This document shows, in pieces, positions 23,439 through 31,077 of a stretch of 40,636 nt of DNA. The translations under genes and the position numbers were made by a program. The stretch's first letter is position 1, and the number at the start of each line of letters is the position of its first letter. Origin of the DNA: Gammaproteobacteria bacterium. Its GTDB lineage: Bacteria > Pseudomonadota > Gammaproteobacteria > Pseudomonadales > Azotimanducaceae. The notes under the pieces are model-generated. The model did no database searches. It was not told the DNA's origin and saw only the letters and a list, made by a program, of their open reading frames with translations. The stretch spans positions 9,988-50,623 of the forward strand of contig JAHEEG010000011.1 of the NCBI GenBank assembly GCA_024640825.1, in the 5' to 3' direction.

Positions 23439-23796
23439 TTACAGTATCAGCGCTGCGTCTCGCGATGAGAAAAAGAAGTCCGTGCCGGTGATATAGCTCA
23501 TCGCGCCGACTGAGGTGCCGGAATCCGCGATCACCAGCGGCGAGGCCTTTCTCAGGTCGAGATCGTCGACCCAGTCGTCGCCCGGTTGCAGGATTATGGC
23601 GGCGTTCTATTTGACTTCCAGTTTTTTGAAGAAGTATTCCTGGATGAGTGGGTCAACGTTTAGCGCAGCCCCGTCATCCGGCGCGTGGAAATTCAGATTG
23701 CTGCTGCTGGACTGACGCGGTCCGGGATCGAGGGTCTCGCTGACCGTTCCGCCGGCACTGCAGTCCACGCGGTCGCAGGCTGAATCTACTGCGATT
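23439..23796 (-). pseudogene. Degenerate coding remnant with an in-frame stop, family not recognised
   Basis: On the minus strand one frame reads protein-like from about 23796 (A-V-D-S-A-C-D-R-V-D-C-S-A-G-G) to TAA at 23439-23441. It includes L-N-F-H-A-P-D-D-G-A, D-P-L-I-Q-E-Y-F-F-K-K-L-E-V-K, then an in-frame TAG, then N-A-A-I-I-L-Q-P-G-D-D-W-V-D-D-L-D-L. A TGA cuts it off upstream. Amino-acid composition, G/C-rich third positions and two Cys in a C-x4-C spacing suggest the C-terminal part of a formerly secreted protein. It fills most of the 435-bp gap between the macrodomain and SRPBCC genes. I cannot name it. Confidence 0.35.
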
Positions 23797-23831
23797 CAAT
23801 TCTGGCTTTCGCCCGGATCTTCCGCTGAGCT

Positions 23832-24278
23832 TCATTGTGAAGAGGAACCCGAAGACGCGCGGCGTTCGGCCTCATCCCGAAAAGCCCTGAGGGTTTCCGG
23901 CAGGCTCTGGGCGATGAGTCGATCCTCGATGAAGCGGGGTGTGAAAACGGTCAGCCTGGCGTCGATGTTGTAGGTAGCTCGAGTTCGATTCGGGCCCAAG
24001 GCCTGCAGCGACCAGCCGCCGTTGTTACGTTGGAAAGGCCCTTCTGCCAGGGACCAGACCAGGCCCTTGCCTGTGGTTGATTTGAGGTCCAGGGTATAGC
24101 TCAAGCGCCTTAGAATATTCACGGTGAAGCGAACGCGCTTGGTGTTCTCGTCTGTCTGCAGGATCTCCGCCTGCTCCAGATGGGGCACGAATTCCGGGTA
24201 GCGCGCGAAATCCCAGATGACTTCCTGTACCACTGGGACAGCAGCGTCGATCTCTATGCTCCGTTCGATTTTGGCCAT
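23832..24278 (-). CDS. SRPBCC-family (COQ10/RatA-like) lipid-binding protein
   Basis: A 148-residue START/SRPBCC-fold protein from ATG 24278. It opens A-K-I-E-R-S-I-E-I-D-A-A-V-P, then V-I-W-D-F-A-R-Y-P-E-F-V-P-H, the typical first helices of the coenzyme-Q-binding/RatA-like family, and closes with a long C-terminal helix. The fold binds hydrophobic molecules such as quinones, lipids or polyketides; RatA-like members also bind ribosomes. The frame stays open to 24356, but the start chosen fits the domain boundary. It is divergent from the methyltransferase at 24379 with a 100-bp shared upstream region. Specific ligand unknown. Confidence 0.85.
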   Translation of the reverse strand: MAKIERSIEIDAAVPVVQEVIWDFARYPEFVPHLEQAEILQTDENTKRVRFTVNILRRLSYTLDLKSTTGKGLVWSLAEGPFQRNNGGWSLQALGPNRTRATYNIDARLTVFTPRFIEDRLIAQSLPETLRAFRDEAERRASSGSSSQ

Positions 24279-24378
24279 GATTCGCGCCCTGGGGTCGCTA
24301 CTTTGACTGGGCACGTAGCGCTGCAGCAGACTTCGCAGCACAATGCCTGCATCCATATTGATTCATTCGGGAGCCACA

Positions 24379-25125
24379 ATGAGCGAGCCAGCAACATCAG
24401 GCCACATCGAAAGCATGCAGCTGTCGGGCCCGACGAAGCAACCCGTCTGCGACGAGCTGCAGGTAATTACAGATCTGCTTCCCCTTGACGGCGCACGACT
24501 TCTGGAGCTCGGCTGCGGCGCGGCGGAGAAGACCCGGCAGATCGTCGAGCACAGCGACGTCCACGAGATCGTAGCCGCCGAGGTTGACCAGATTCAGCAT
24601 CGAACGAACCTGCAACGCGATGATCTGCCCAAGGTGTCGTTCAAATCCTACGGCGCCGAGGCGATCGAGGAGCCCGACGGCAGCTTTGATTGCATCCTGA
24701 TGCTCAAGTCGCTGCACCACGTGCCGGTACCTCTGATGGACACGGCCCTTGCCGAGATCGCGCGGGTATTGAAGCCTGACGGGCTCGCCTATATCTCCGA
24801 ACCGGTTTTTGCCGGGGATTTCAACGAAATCATCCGCCTGTTTCACGACGAGTCCCTGGTGCGCCAGGAAGCCTTCGAGGCCATGCGCCGAGCGGTTGCC
24901 AGGGGCGTGCTCGAGCTGGCTGATGAACGTTTCTTCAGAAACCGGATCAGGCTCCAATCGTTTTCCCAGTTCGAGCAGGGTATTCTCAATGTCACGCATA
25001 CCGATCACAACGTGACGCCCGAGCTGCTCGATCGGGTGCGCTCAAAATTCGAAAGCTATCGCGAACCGGATGGCTACGTCTTCGAGATCCCCAATCGTGT
25101 GGATCTTCTGCGCAAAACGGGTTAA
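24379..25125 (+). CDS. Class I SAM-dependent methyltransferase
   Basis: A 248-residue methyltransferase started at ATG 24379, preceded by GGGAGCC. Motif I is L-L-E-L-G-C-G-A-A near residue 43; the acidic residue after strand 2 is in A-A-E-V-D-Q; motif II/III region is F-D-C-I-L-M-L-K-S-L-H-H-V and L-K-P-D-G-L-A-Y-I-S-E-P. This is the UbiE/Methyltransf_11 type, used on small molecules. It begins a plus-strand run through E1 alpha/beta, flavoprotein and dehalogenase genes, with a 26-bp gap to E1 alpha, so it may be the first gene of that operon. Substrate unknown. Confidence 0.88.
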   Translation: MSEPATSGHIESMQLSGPTKQPVCDELQVITDLLPLDGARLLELGCGAAEKTRQIVEHSDVHEIVAAEVDQIQHRTNLQRDDLPKVSFKSYGAEAIEEPDGSFDCILMLKSLHHVPVPLMDTALAEIARVLKPDGLAYISEPVFAGDFNEIIRLFHDESLVRQEAFEAMRRAVARGVLELADERFFRNRIRLQSFSQFEQGILNVTHTDHNVTPELLDRVRSKFESYREPDGYVFEIPNRVDLLRKTG

Positions 25126-25151
25126 TCCAAAAGGGCAAGGGGGAGCTAAAA

Positions 25152-26126
25152 ATGGATCTTTCAGGGGAACAGATGCGTCGCATGCTCGAGCAGATGATGC
25201 GTATTCGAGAGTTCGACGAGCGCGCAGCGCTGCTCATGGAGCAGGCGCGGGTTCATGGCTCCGTACACCTTTACTGCGGCGAGGAAGCCATCGCCGTCGG
25301 CGTCTGTGAGGCCCTGCGTAAAGATGATTACATTACCTCCACGCATCGGGGCCACGGGCACCTCATCGCCAAGGGTGGCGATCCCAGGCGCATGTACGCC
25401 GAGCTATTTGCCAAATCCACGGGTTACAACCGAGGTAAGGGCGGCTCCATGCATATGGCCGCGCTGGATCTCGGTATTATCGGCGCGAACGGCATTGTCG
25501 CCGCGGGCGCGCCCATCGCGCTCGGTGTCGCGTTCGCCAGCAGCTATCAGGACAACGGCCGGGTCACCATCTGCTTCTTCGGCGACGGCGCTACCAACGA
25601 AGGAGCCTTTCACGAGGCCGTGAACATGGCTGCGATACTGAAGGCGCCCGTCGTATTCGTCTGTGAAAACAACGGCTACGGTGAATGGTCGCCCACAGCA
25701 TCGCAGACCTCCGTAAGCGATATCGCCGACCGTGCGGCCGCCTACGACATTCCCGGCGTGATTGTAGACGGCATGGACATCATGGCGGTGCACGAGGCCG
25801 CCACAGAAGCGATTGCGCGGGCCCGGAGCGGGCAGGGCCCCAGCCTTCTCGAGTGCAAAACCTACCGATTTTATGATCACGTTGGCCGGGATTTCGGCAT
25901 TCTGAAACGCGACGAGGACGAGGTGGCCTACTGGCGGGCCCGTGATCCCATAGTGTTGTGGCAGCAGGCGCTGGTAGAGCGCGGTTTGATCACGGAACAA
26001 GCGGCAAACGCGATGCGTGATGAAATAGTCCAAGAGATGGAGGACGCCATTGCCTGGGCCGAGCAGGGTCCTGATCCGGAACCGGCGGATCTGTGGCGCG
26101 ATGTCTACACGGAGACGCAGGCATGA
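25152..26126 (+). CDS. 2-oxoacid dehydrogenase E1 component, alpha subunit (acetoin/branched-chain type)
   Basis: A 324-residue ThDP-dependent E1 alpha. The ThDP/Mg motif runs from G-D-G at 144-146 to N-N at 173-174 (G-D-G-A-T-N-E-G-A-F-H-E-A ... C-E-N-N-G-Y). The S-T-H-R-G-H-G-H-L-I-A-K-G segment at 63-75 carries the family His pair. A closer match to acetoin dehydrogenase AcoA and other short E1 alpha subunits than to E. coli AceE, which is a single long chain. It starts with a strong GGGGGAG before ATG 25152 and its stop overlaps the E1 beta start (ATGA). No E2 (lipoyl acyltransferase) or E3 gene occurs in the window, so the complex borrows them or the E1 pair works as a decarboxylase alone. 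Confidence 0.93.
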   Translation: MDLSGEQMRRMLEQMMRIREFDERAALLMEQARVHGSVHLYCGEEAIAVGVCEALRKDDYITSTHRGHGHLIAKGGDPRRMYAELFAKSTGYNRGKGGSMHMAALDLGIIGANGIVAAGAPIALGVAFASSYQDNGRVTICFFGDGATNEGAFHEAVNMAAILKAPVVFVCENNGYGEWSPTASQTSVSDIADRAAAYDIPGVIVDGMDIMAVHEAATEAIARARSGQGPSLLECKTYRFYDHVGRDFGILKRDEDEVAYWRARDPIVLWQQALVERGLITEQAANAMRDEIVQEMEDAIAWAEQGPDPEPADLWRDVYTETQA

Positions 26127-27097
26127 GGACTATCAATATGACCGCGGCCATTGCGGAAGCCGTCGATCAGGAAATGTCCCGTGACGACCGGGTGTTCGTG
26201 GTTGGAGAAGATGTCAGGGTAGGGGGTCCTTTTGGTACCGATGCCGGCCTGTTCGAGAAGTACGGTGGCAGACGGGTGGTCAACACGGCCATCTCGGAGC
26301 TGGCGCTTGCCGGCCTGGGGGTCGGGTCCGCCGCAGTGGGGCTGCGGCCCGTGGTTGAGATCATGATCATGGACTTCGTCGCGGTAGCCATGGATCAGAT
26401 CGTCAACCAGATGGCAAAGATGAAGTACATGCTGGGCGGCCAGGCGGTACTGCCCATCGTGGTGACGACCCACGCCGGCGTAGACAGCAGCAGCGCGGCT
26501 CAGCACTCGGGCAGCCTGGAAGCCTGGTTTTGCCACGTGCCCGGACTCAAGGTCGTCATGCCGACCAACGCCTACGATGCAAAAGGGATGATGATTTCCG
26601 CGATTCGCGATGACAACCCAGTAATCTTCATCAGCAACAAGCGCTGTCTGCAGACAAGCTGTGAGGTTCCGGAAGACCCCTTTACGGTCCCGCTGGGCGT
26701 GGCCGAGGTGAAGCGGACGGGGTCTGACCTGACGCTGGTTGCTACGGGCCGAATGGTGCTGGATGCGCTCGAGGCTGCGGAAGACCTGGCGGTCGACGGC
26801 GTCAGCGTGGAGGTAATAGATCCGCGCACCCTGTCCCCGCTGGATATGGAGACCATTCTTACATCCGTTAGAAAGACCTCCAGGGCGGTGGTCGCGCAGG
26901 AAGCGGTGCGCTTCTGCGGGTTGGGAGCGGAGATCGCGGCAACCATTGCGGATGAGTGCTTCGACTTTCTCGACGCGCCCGTGAAACGGGTTGGGGCGCC
27001 ATTCACGCCCGTACCCTTCGCGCCTGTGCTGGAAAAGGACTATCTGCCTGGTAAGGCATCAATAATAGGCGCGGTGAAGGACATATTTGGCGACTGA
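26123..27097 (+). CDS. 2-oxoacid dehydrogenase E1 component, beta subunit
   Basis: A 324-residue transketolase-like beta subunit started at ATG 26123, which overlaps the E1 alpha stop as ATGA and implies translational coupling. The sequence G-E-D-V-R-V-G-G-P-F-G-T at 28-39 and N-T-A-I-S-E with Glu59, the residue that activates ThDP, identify it. Q-H-S-G-S-L-E-A-W-F follows. It pairs with the alpha subunit to form an alpha2beta2 E1. Both belong to the acetoin dehydrogenase/pyruvate dehydrogenase family, but the true 2-oxoacid or diketone cannot be told. A flavoprotein gene starts 21 bp downstream. Confidence 0.93.
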   Translation: MRTINMTAAIAEAVDQEMSRDDRVFVVGEDVRVGGPFGTDAGLFEKYGGRRVVNTAISELALAGLGVGSAAVGLRPVVEIMIMDFVAVAMDQIVNQMAKMKYMLGGQAVLPIVVTTHAGVDSSSAAQHSGSLEAWFCHVPGLKVVMPTNAYDAKGMMISAIRDDNPVIFISNKRCLQTSCEVPEDPFTVPLGVAEVKRTGSDLTLVATGRMVLDALEAAEDLAVDGVSVEVIDPRTLSPLDMETILTSVRKTSRAVVAQEAVRFCGLGAEIAATIADECFDFLDAPVKRVGAPFTPVPFAPVLEKDYLPGKASIIGAVKDIFGD

Positions 27098-27118
27098 TCC
27101 GGTGCTGGAGACATTGGC

Positions 27119-28102
27119 ATGACAGAAATGTTCGGCGGCAACCGGCTCGTTGCGCACACGGGCGCCCGGTATCCGATCCTCCAGGCACCGATGACGTGGA
27201 TCGCCCGCGCGCAGCTGACCGCTGCCGTTTCCGCTGCGGGCGGTCTTGGCATCATGGAAACCTCCAGCGTAGATCTCGGCATCACCCGGCGCGAGTTCGA
27301 AGCGATCAGGGCGGCCACCGATCGGCCATTTGGTGTGAACCTGCCCATTCTGTTCCTCCGTCAGAACGAGGAGATGGAACGAGCCATCATCGACTGGGTG
27401 ATTGAGCACGGCGTCCGATTCGTTACGACCTCCGCCGGCAATCCGCGTCGCCACGTCGAGCAGCTCAAGGAGGCGGGCGTGATTGTTTATCACGCCGTTC
27501 CCACCCTAGATGCAGCCCTTAAAGCGGAGGACGCCGGGGTGGACGGTCTCATTGTCGAAGGGGCTGAGAGCGGGGGCATTCGCAATCAGGAAGAGGTAAA
27601 CAGCTTCGTGCTGCTGCAGGCCGTCCGCGAGCGGGTTGATCTGCCCATCGTTGCGGCCGGTGGCATCGTTGATGGCCGAGGCATGGCGGCGGCCATGGCC
27701 TTGGGCGCTGATGGTATTGCCATGGGTACCCGCTTTGTCGCTTCGGTCGAAAGCCCTGTGCATCAGAACTACAAAGAAGCAATAGTGGATGCGGGAGCGG
27801 ATGGAACCATGATGTTGCCGCGGCCGCCGCGAGCGAAATTCCGTACATTGAAGACCAGGGCCGCGCTTGCGGCGGCTGCCAATGAAGAGGCAGTCGCTCC
27901 CCCGCGGAACCTCATCGATGGGCTTTACATCGAGGGCGATGTGGAAAACACCATGGGAACCGCAGGGCAGAGTTCGGCCCTCATCCACGAGGTAAAAGCG
28001 GTCCAGTCGATCGTTGAGGAGACCGTCCAGGGCTTCTGGCGGGAAATCGAGCGTCTCGCGGCCATGCGGCCGGCCGCTGAGCACAAAAGAAACCATCCAT
28101 GA
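27119..28102 (+). CDS. Nitronate monooxygenase-like (NMO/FabK family) flavoprotein
   Basis: A 327-residue TIM-barrel FMN protein. The FMN-phosphate segment A-A-G-G-I-V-D-G-R-G-M-A-A-A-M-A-L-G-A-D-G and M-G-T-R-F are typical of the NMO/2-nitropropane dioxygenase family. The N-terminus (Y-P-I-L-Q-A-P-M) is also characteristic. The position of the catalytic His (A-G-G-H in class I enzymes and FabK) reads S-G-G-I-R-N, so the base is missing (Ile154). It may therefore be an enoyl reductase-like or other FMN oxidoreductase rather than a true nitronate monooxygenase. GGAG precedes ATG 27119. Its stop overlaps the dehalogenase start, so the two are coupled. Confidence 0.87.
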   Translation: MTEMFGGNRLVAHTGARYPILQAPMTWIARAQLTAAVSAAGGLGIMETSSVDLGITRREFEAIRAATDRPFGVNLPILFLRQNEEMERAIIDWVIEHGVRFVTTSAGNPRRHVEQLKEAGVIVYHAVPTLDAALKAEDAGVDGLIVEGAESGGIRNQEEVNSFVLLQAVRERVDLPIVAAGGIVDGRGMAAAMALGADGIAMGTRFVASVESPVHQNYKEAIVDAGADGTMMLPRPPRAKFRTLKTRAALAAAANEEAVAPPRNLIDGLYIEGDVENTMGTAGQSSALIHEVKAVQSIVEETVQGFWREIERLAAMRPAAEHKRNHP

Positions 28103-28998
28103 GTATCGAAGCGCTGCGAACGCCCGAAGCGCGTTTCGCTCTGTTGTCGAACTTTCCGTACGCGCCGAGCTACACCGATTCGCTCAAAGGCTACGAGGGC
28201 CTGCGCCTGCATTATGTAGACACGGGATCCAAAGATGCAGACGATGTTTTTCTCTGCCTGCACGGCGAGCCTTCATGGTGCTATCTCTATCGCAAGATGA
28301 TCCCGGTTTTCGCGGCTGCCGGTGGACGTGTCATCGCGCCTGACTTCTTTGGCTTCGGTCGTTCTGACAAGCCAATGAACGACTCTGACTACACCTTCAG
28401 CTTTCACCGCAATAGTCTCATCGCGCTCATAGAACAGCTTGATCTGCGCGGCATCACCCTGGTCTGCCAGGACTGGGGCGGCATCCTGGGTCTTACGTTG
28501 CCTATGGACATGCCGGAACGATTCAAGCGGCTCATCATCATGAACACGGCGCTTCCCGTTGGTACACCTGTCAGTGATGGTTTTGCCGGCTGGAAAGCTT
28601 ACGCCGGCTCATTGCAGGATATTCCCGTATCGGGATTGATGGCGATAAGCTGTCCCGGTGCCCTCGACATGATGGATATAGCCGCCTATGCCGCGCCCTT
28701 TCCCGACGCCAGCTATCAGGGCGGCGTGCGGCGCTTTCCACAGTTGGTACCCGTAGAGCCCGGAATGGAAGGCGTCGCCTATTGCGAGGGCGCGAGAACG
28801 TTTTTCAACGAGCAATGGTCTGGAAAGTCGTTCATGGCCTGCGGTTCTCAGGACATCGTGCTGGGCCTGCCGGTGATGGAAGAACTGCGCAGCGTCATCC
28901 GGGGTTGCCCGCCTGTTATGGAAGTGCCGGAAGCCGGGCACTTCGTCCAGGAGTGGGGTGAGCCCGTTGCCCGTGCCGCCCTTGAGTCCTTCGCCTGA
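28099..28998 (+). CDS. dhlA: Haloalkane dehalogenase, DhlA-like (subfamily I)
   Basis: A 299-residue alpha/beta-hydrolase strikingly like Xanthobacter DhlA. The HGEPSW motif is at 55-60 with Glu57, the nucleophile is Asp125 in Q-D-W-G-G, and the halide-binding Trp126 and Trp165 (in D-G-F-A-G-W-K) are both kept. The acid Asp252 (G-S-Q-D) and base His281 (A-G-H-F-V-Q-E) complete the set. It should hydrolyse a carbon-halogen bond to an alcohol in the cytoplasm. It lacks the insertion DhlA carries in its cap domain between the main-domain strand and the second Trp, so the pocket may accept other haloalkanes. ATG overlaps the flavoprotein stop (ATGA). Epoxide hydrolase is an alternative only if the Trp pair were not there. 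Confidence 0.93.
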   Translation: MSIEALRTPEARFALLSNFPYAPSYTDSLKGYEGLRLHYVDTGSKDADDVFLCLHGEPSWCYLYRKMIPVFAAAGGRVIAPDFFGFGRSDKPMNDSDYTFSFHRNSLIALIEQLDLRGITLVCQDWGGILGLTLPMDMPERFKRLIIMNTALPVGTPVSDGFAGWKAYAGSLQDIPVSGLMAISCPGALDMMDIAAYAAPFPDASYQGGVRRFPQLVPVEPGMEGVAYCEGARTFFNEQWSGKSFMACGSQDIVLGLPVMEELRSVIRGCPPVMEVPEAGHFVQEWGEPVARAALESFA

Positions 28999-29014
28999 GG
29001 CGGGCAGCTGCGCA

Positions 29015-29845
29015 ATGGACCTTATCGTTTTCGATCTCGACGGCACGTTGCTGAACAAATCGGCAGAGATATCTGCCTATACCAGGGAGACGCTTTCTCG
29101 TCTGTCCGATCGCGGCATCGCCTATACCGTTGCCACAGGGAGAACCCTGCATGCTTCTCGGTCCATCCTTGACGGGCACGGTTTTCATCTGCCTCAAGCC
29201 TACAAGAACGGCGTGATGATCTGGAATCCTCAAACGGACGTGTTCAGTCATCAGAATTTTCTGACCCTGTCGGAAGTCGAGCACGTTCTGGACGCCATAC
29301 TGGCGCAACAGATCACACCGTTCATCTTCACCCTGGAGCCGGGTAACCGCCACGCCGTCTACCATCCGCCGCTGCAGACGGACATTGAAAGACGGCTGGC
29401 GGAGGACTTTTCTGGACGGCGAGGTGTGGACGTGCTGCCCGCAGCGCGCATGCCGGCAGCCGCAGAGATCACCAACATCAGCGCGCTCGGGATTCCAGCC
29501 GCTATAGAAGCCGTGGAAGACATGGTGATGTCCGAACCCGACCTGGTCGCTTATGCCGGCACCGCGCTGGAAGGTGCAGAGCTGAAATGGATAGACATTC
29601 ACCACAGCGAAGCAAGCAAGGGCGGCGCCGTGGAAATCCTCCGGGCTCAGCTGGGTGCGAGCCGGGTGCTGTGCTTCGGTGACAGCGACAACGACCTCAG
29701 CATGTTCGCCTGCGCGGACGAATGTTACGCGCCCGAAAACGCTAAGCCACAGGTCAAGGCGGCTGCCAGTGCGGTTATCGGCCATCACGATGAGGACGGC
29801 ATCGCGCGGTTTTTGCGGGAGCGCTTTTCCCTCGACGTCGATTGA
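29015..29845 (+). CDS. HAD-superfamily hydrolase, Cof-type phosphatase
   Basis: A 276-residue HAD phosphatase starting at ATG 29015. Motif I is V-F-D-L-D-G-T-L-L with Asp7 and Asp9, motif II is the Thr in V-A-T-G-R-T, motif III the Lys in E-A-S-K-G-G-A, and motif IV is G-D-S-D-N-D. This is the Cof/YidA-type C2-cap class that dephosphorylates sugar phosphates and cofactors such as FMN or PLP. It follows the dehalogenase by 16 bp and is likely in the same transcript; whether it acts on the same pathway is unclear. It converges on the minus-strand nnrS gene. Confidence 0.9.
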   Translation: MDLIVFDLDGTLLNKSAEISAYTRETLSRLSDRGIAYTVATGRTLHASRSILDGHGFHLPQAYKNGVMIWNPQTDVFSHQNFLTLSEVEHVLDAILAQQITPFIFTLEPGNRHAVYHPPLQTDIERRLAEDFSGRRGVDVLPAARMPAAAEITNISALGIPAAIEAVEDMVMSEPDLVAYAGTALEGAELKWIDIHHSEASKGGAVEILRAQLGASRVLCFGDSDNDLSMFACADECYAPENAKPQVKAAASAVIGHHDEDGIARFLRERFSLDVD

Positions 29846-29868
29846 GTCAGATATTGCTGGTTCGTGGG

Positions 29869-31059
29869 CTATCCAGCGCGTCGCGGAGCCGTAAGGATGG
29901 GCAGGTAGCCGGCGGCAAAAGTTGCGAAGGCAATGGTCCAGAGAATTCCCGACACCGCTATCCAGGTAGTGGTGTGGGCCGGGTCGAGCAGCGTCCCGAA
30001 GACCCTGGCCAGCGCAGCGGCGTGAATGGCCAGGAAGCAGGTGACCTCAACCGCGCCCGCTCGTAACGGTCGGCCGGTGTGCCCAAGCGCGCTGCGGGTC
30101 ATCATTGACAGCATCAGGCCCGCCATCGCGCCAACTACCAGGGCGTGAACCGCGGGCGATGGAATGTAGCCCGGCGATCCGTTCAGGAGGCCACGCAACA
30201 GCAGGCAGATGGGGATCCAGAGATAGGACACCGGCAGAACCAGCAGCAGCGGGTTCTGAAGCGTCTTCCACGGTTGCCACGCGGCAAGACGAACGAGGTG
30301 CACCATTGCCGTCGTCACCAGCAGCAGTTGATAAGTCGTCGCCGCCGTGCCCACGAGCAGGGGCGCCTGCAGTCGCGCGAGCAAGGGCGCGAGCAAGTCG
30401 AGGAGGGCTATGAGCACCATCAGCCCCACCGCGAACGTCTCCAGTGCTGGCCAGCGTTTCGGCTTCAGGGACTCGATGGCGTTGGCTGAGAAGGCGGGAA
30501 TCACACGGCCGCCGATGATAATCATCAGCAGCGTGATGACATTCAGCGCGGTAACCTCGGCGATGCGCATAGCGGTCACGGGGAGCCAGCCGAACCCCGC
30601 GCCGTAGAAAGCCACGTTGGTGAGAAACAGAAGCAGCAGGACGCCGATTATGAAACCATTTCTGGCGTTCCGCGCCCGCCAGAGCGGCAGCGCGAGTAAG
30701 CAGGCGGCGATGGGAAGGAAGCTGAGACCCACCAGCGCAGCGGGTATCGTACCCGGAGCGATGACGGCTGCCACGCGCCCGGCAATCCAGAGTGTGAACA
30801 GGGCGGCCAGGTGGCCAGCGGAAGCCGTCGGCAGGCCCGTCCAGTTGCGCACCGCAGTTAGCAGGAAGCCGACGATTACCGCGGGTGCAAAGCCGAACAG
30901 CATCTCATGGACGTGCCAGCTGAATGCCGGGAAGGTACCTGAGAACCTCGTTCCGGTGGTGTAACCCACTGTCCATAGCGGTATGGCCAGGCATGCGAAC
31001 AACGCTGCGCCTAGATAGAAAGGCCGGAATCCGATGCTGAAAAAAGGATGCGCGGTCAA
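29869..31059 (-). CDS. nnrS: NnrS-family heme/copper membrane protein
   Basis: A 396-residue integral membrane protein with about twelve hydrophobic segments. The N-terminal P-F-F-S-I-G-F-R-P-F-Y-L and S-W-H-V-H-E-M-L-F-G signatures are diagnostic of NnrS, with conserved His residues in further helices. NnrS proteins bind heme and copper and relieve nitric-oxide or nitrosative stress, often next to denitrification genes; none of those is here. The start is a TTG at 31059, preceded by GGGG, because the P450 stop (31078-31080) lies in the same frame just upstream and no ATG precedes the first conserved block. Likely cotranscribed with that P450. Confidence 0.92.
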   Translation of the reverse strand: MTAHPFFSIGFRPFYLGAALFACLAIPLWTVGYTTGTRFSGTFPAFSWHVHEMLFGFAPAVIVGFLLTAVRNWTGLPTASAGHLAALFTLWIAGRVAAVIAPGTIPAALVGLSFLPIAACLLALPLWRARNARNGFIIGVLLLLFLTNVAFYGAGFGWLPVTAMRIAEVTALNVITLLMIIIGGRVIPAFSANAIESLKPKRWPALETFAVGLMVLIALLDLLAPLLARLQAPLLVGTAATTYQLLLVTTAMVHLVRLAAWQPWKTLQNPLLLVLPVSYLWIPICLLLRGLLNGSPGYIPSPAVHALVVGAMAGLMLSMMTRSALGHTGRPLRAGAVEVTCFLAIHAAALARVFGTLLDPAHTTTWIAVSGILWTIAFATFAAGYLPILTAPRRAG

Positions 31060-31077
31060 TGCTGCCCCACTTCCGCC

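Noticed and set aside
28099-28998. Epoxide hydrolase or plain alpha/beta hydrolase for the gene called dehalogenase
   Set aside because: The HGEPSW motif, Trp next to the nucleophile and the second halide-binding Trp together match haloalkane dehalogenases; epoxide hydrolases use Tyr residues in the cap instead.
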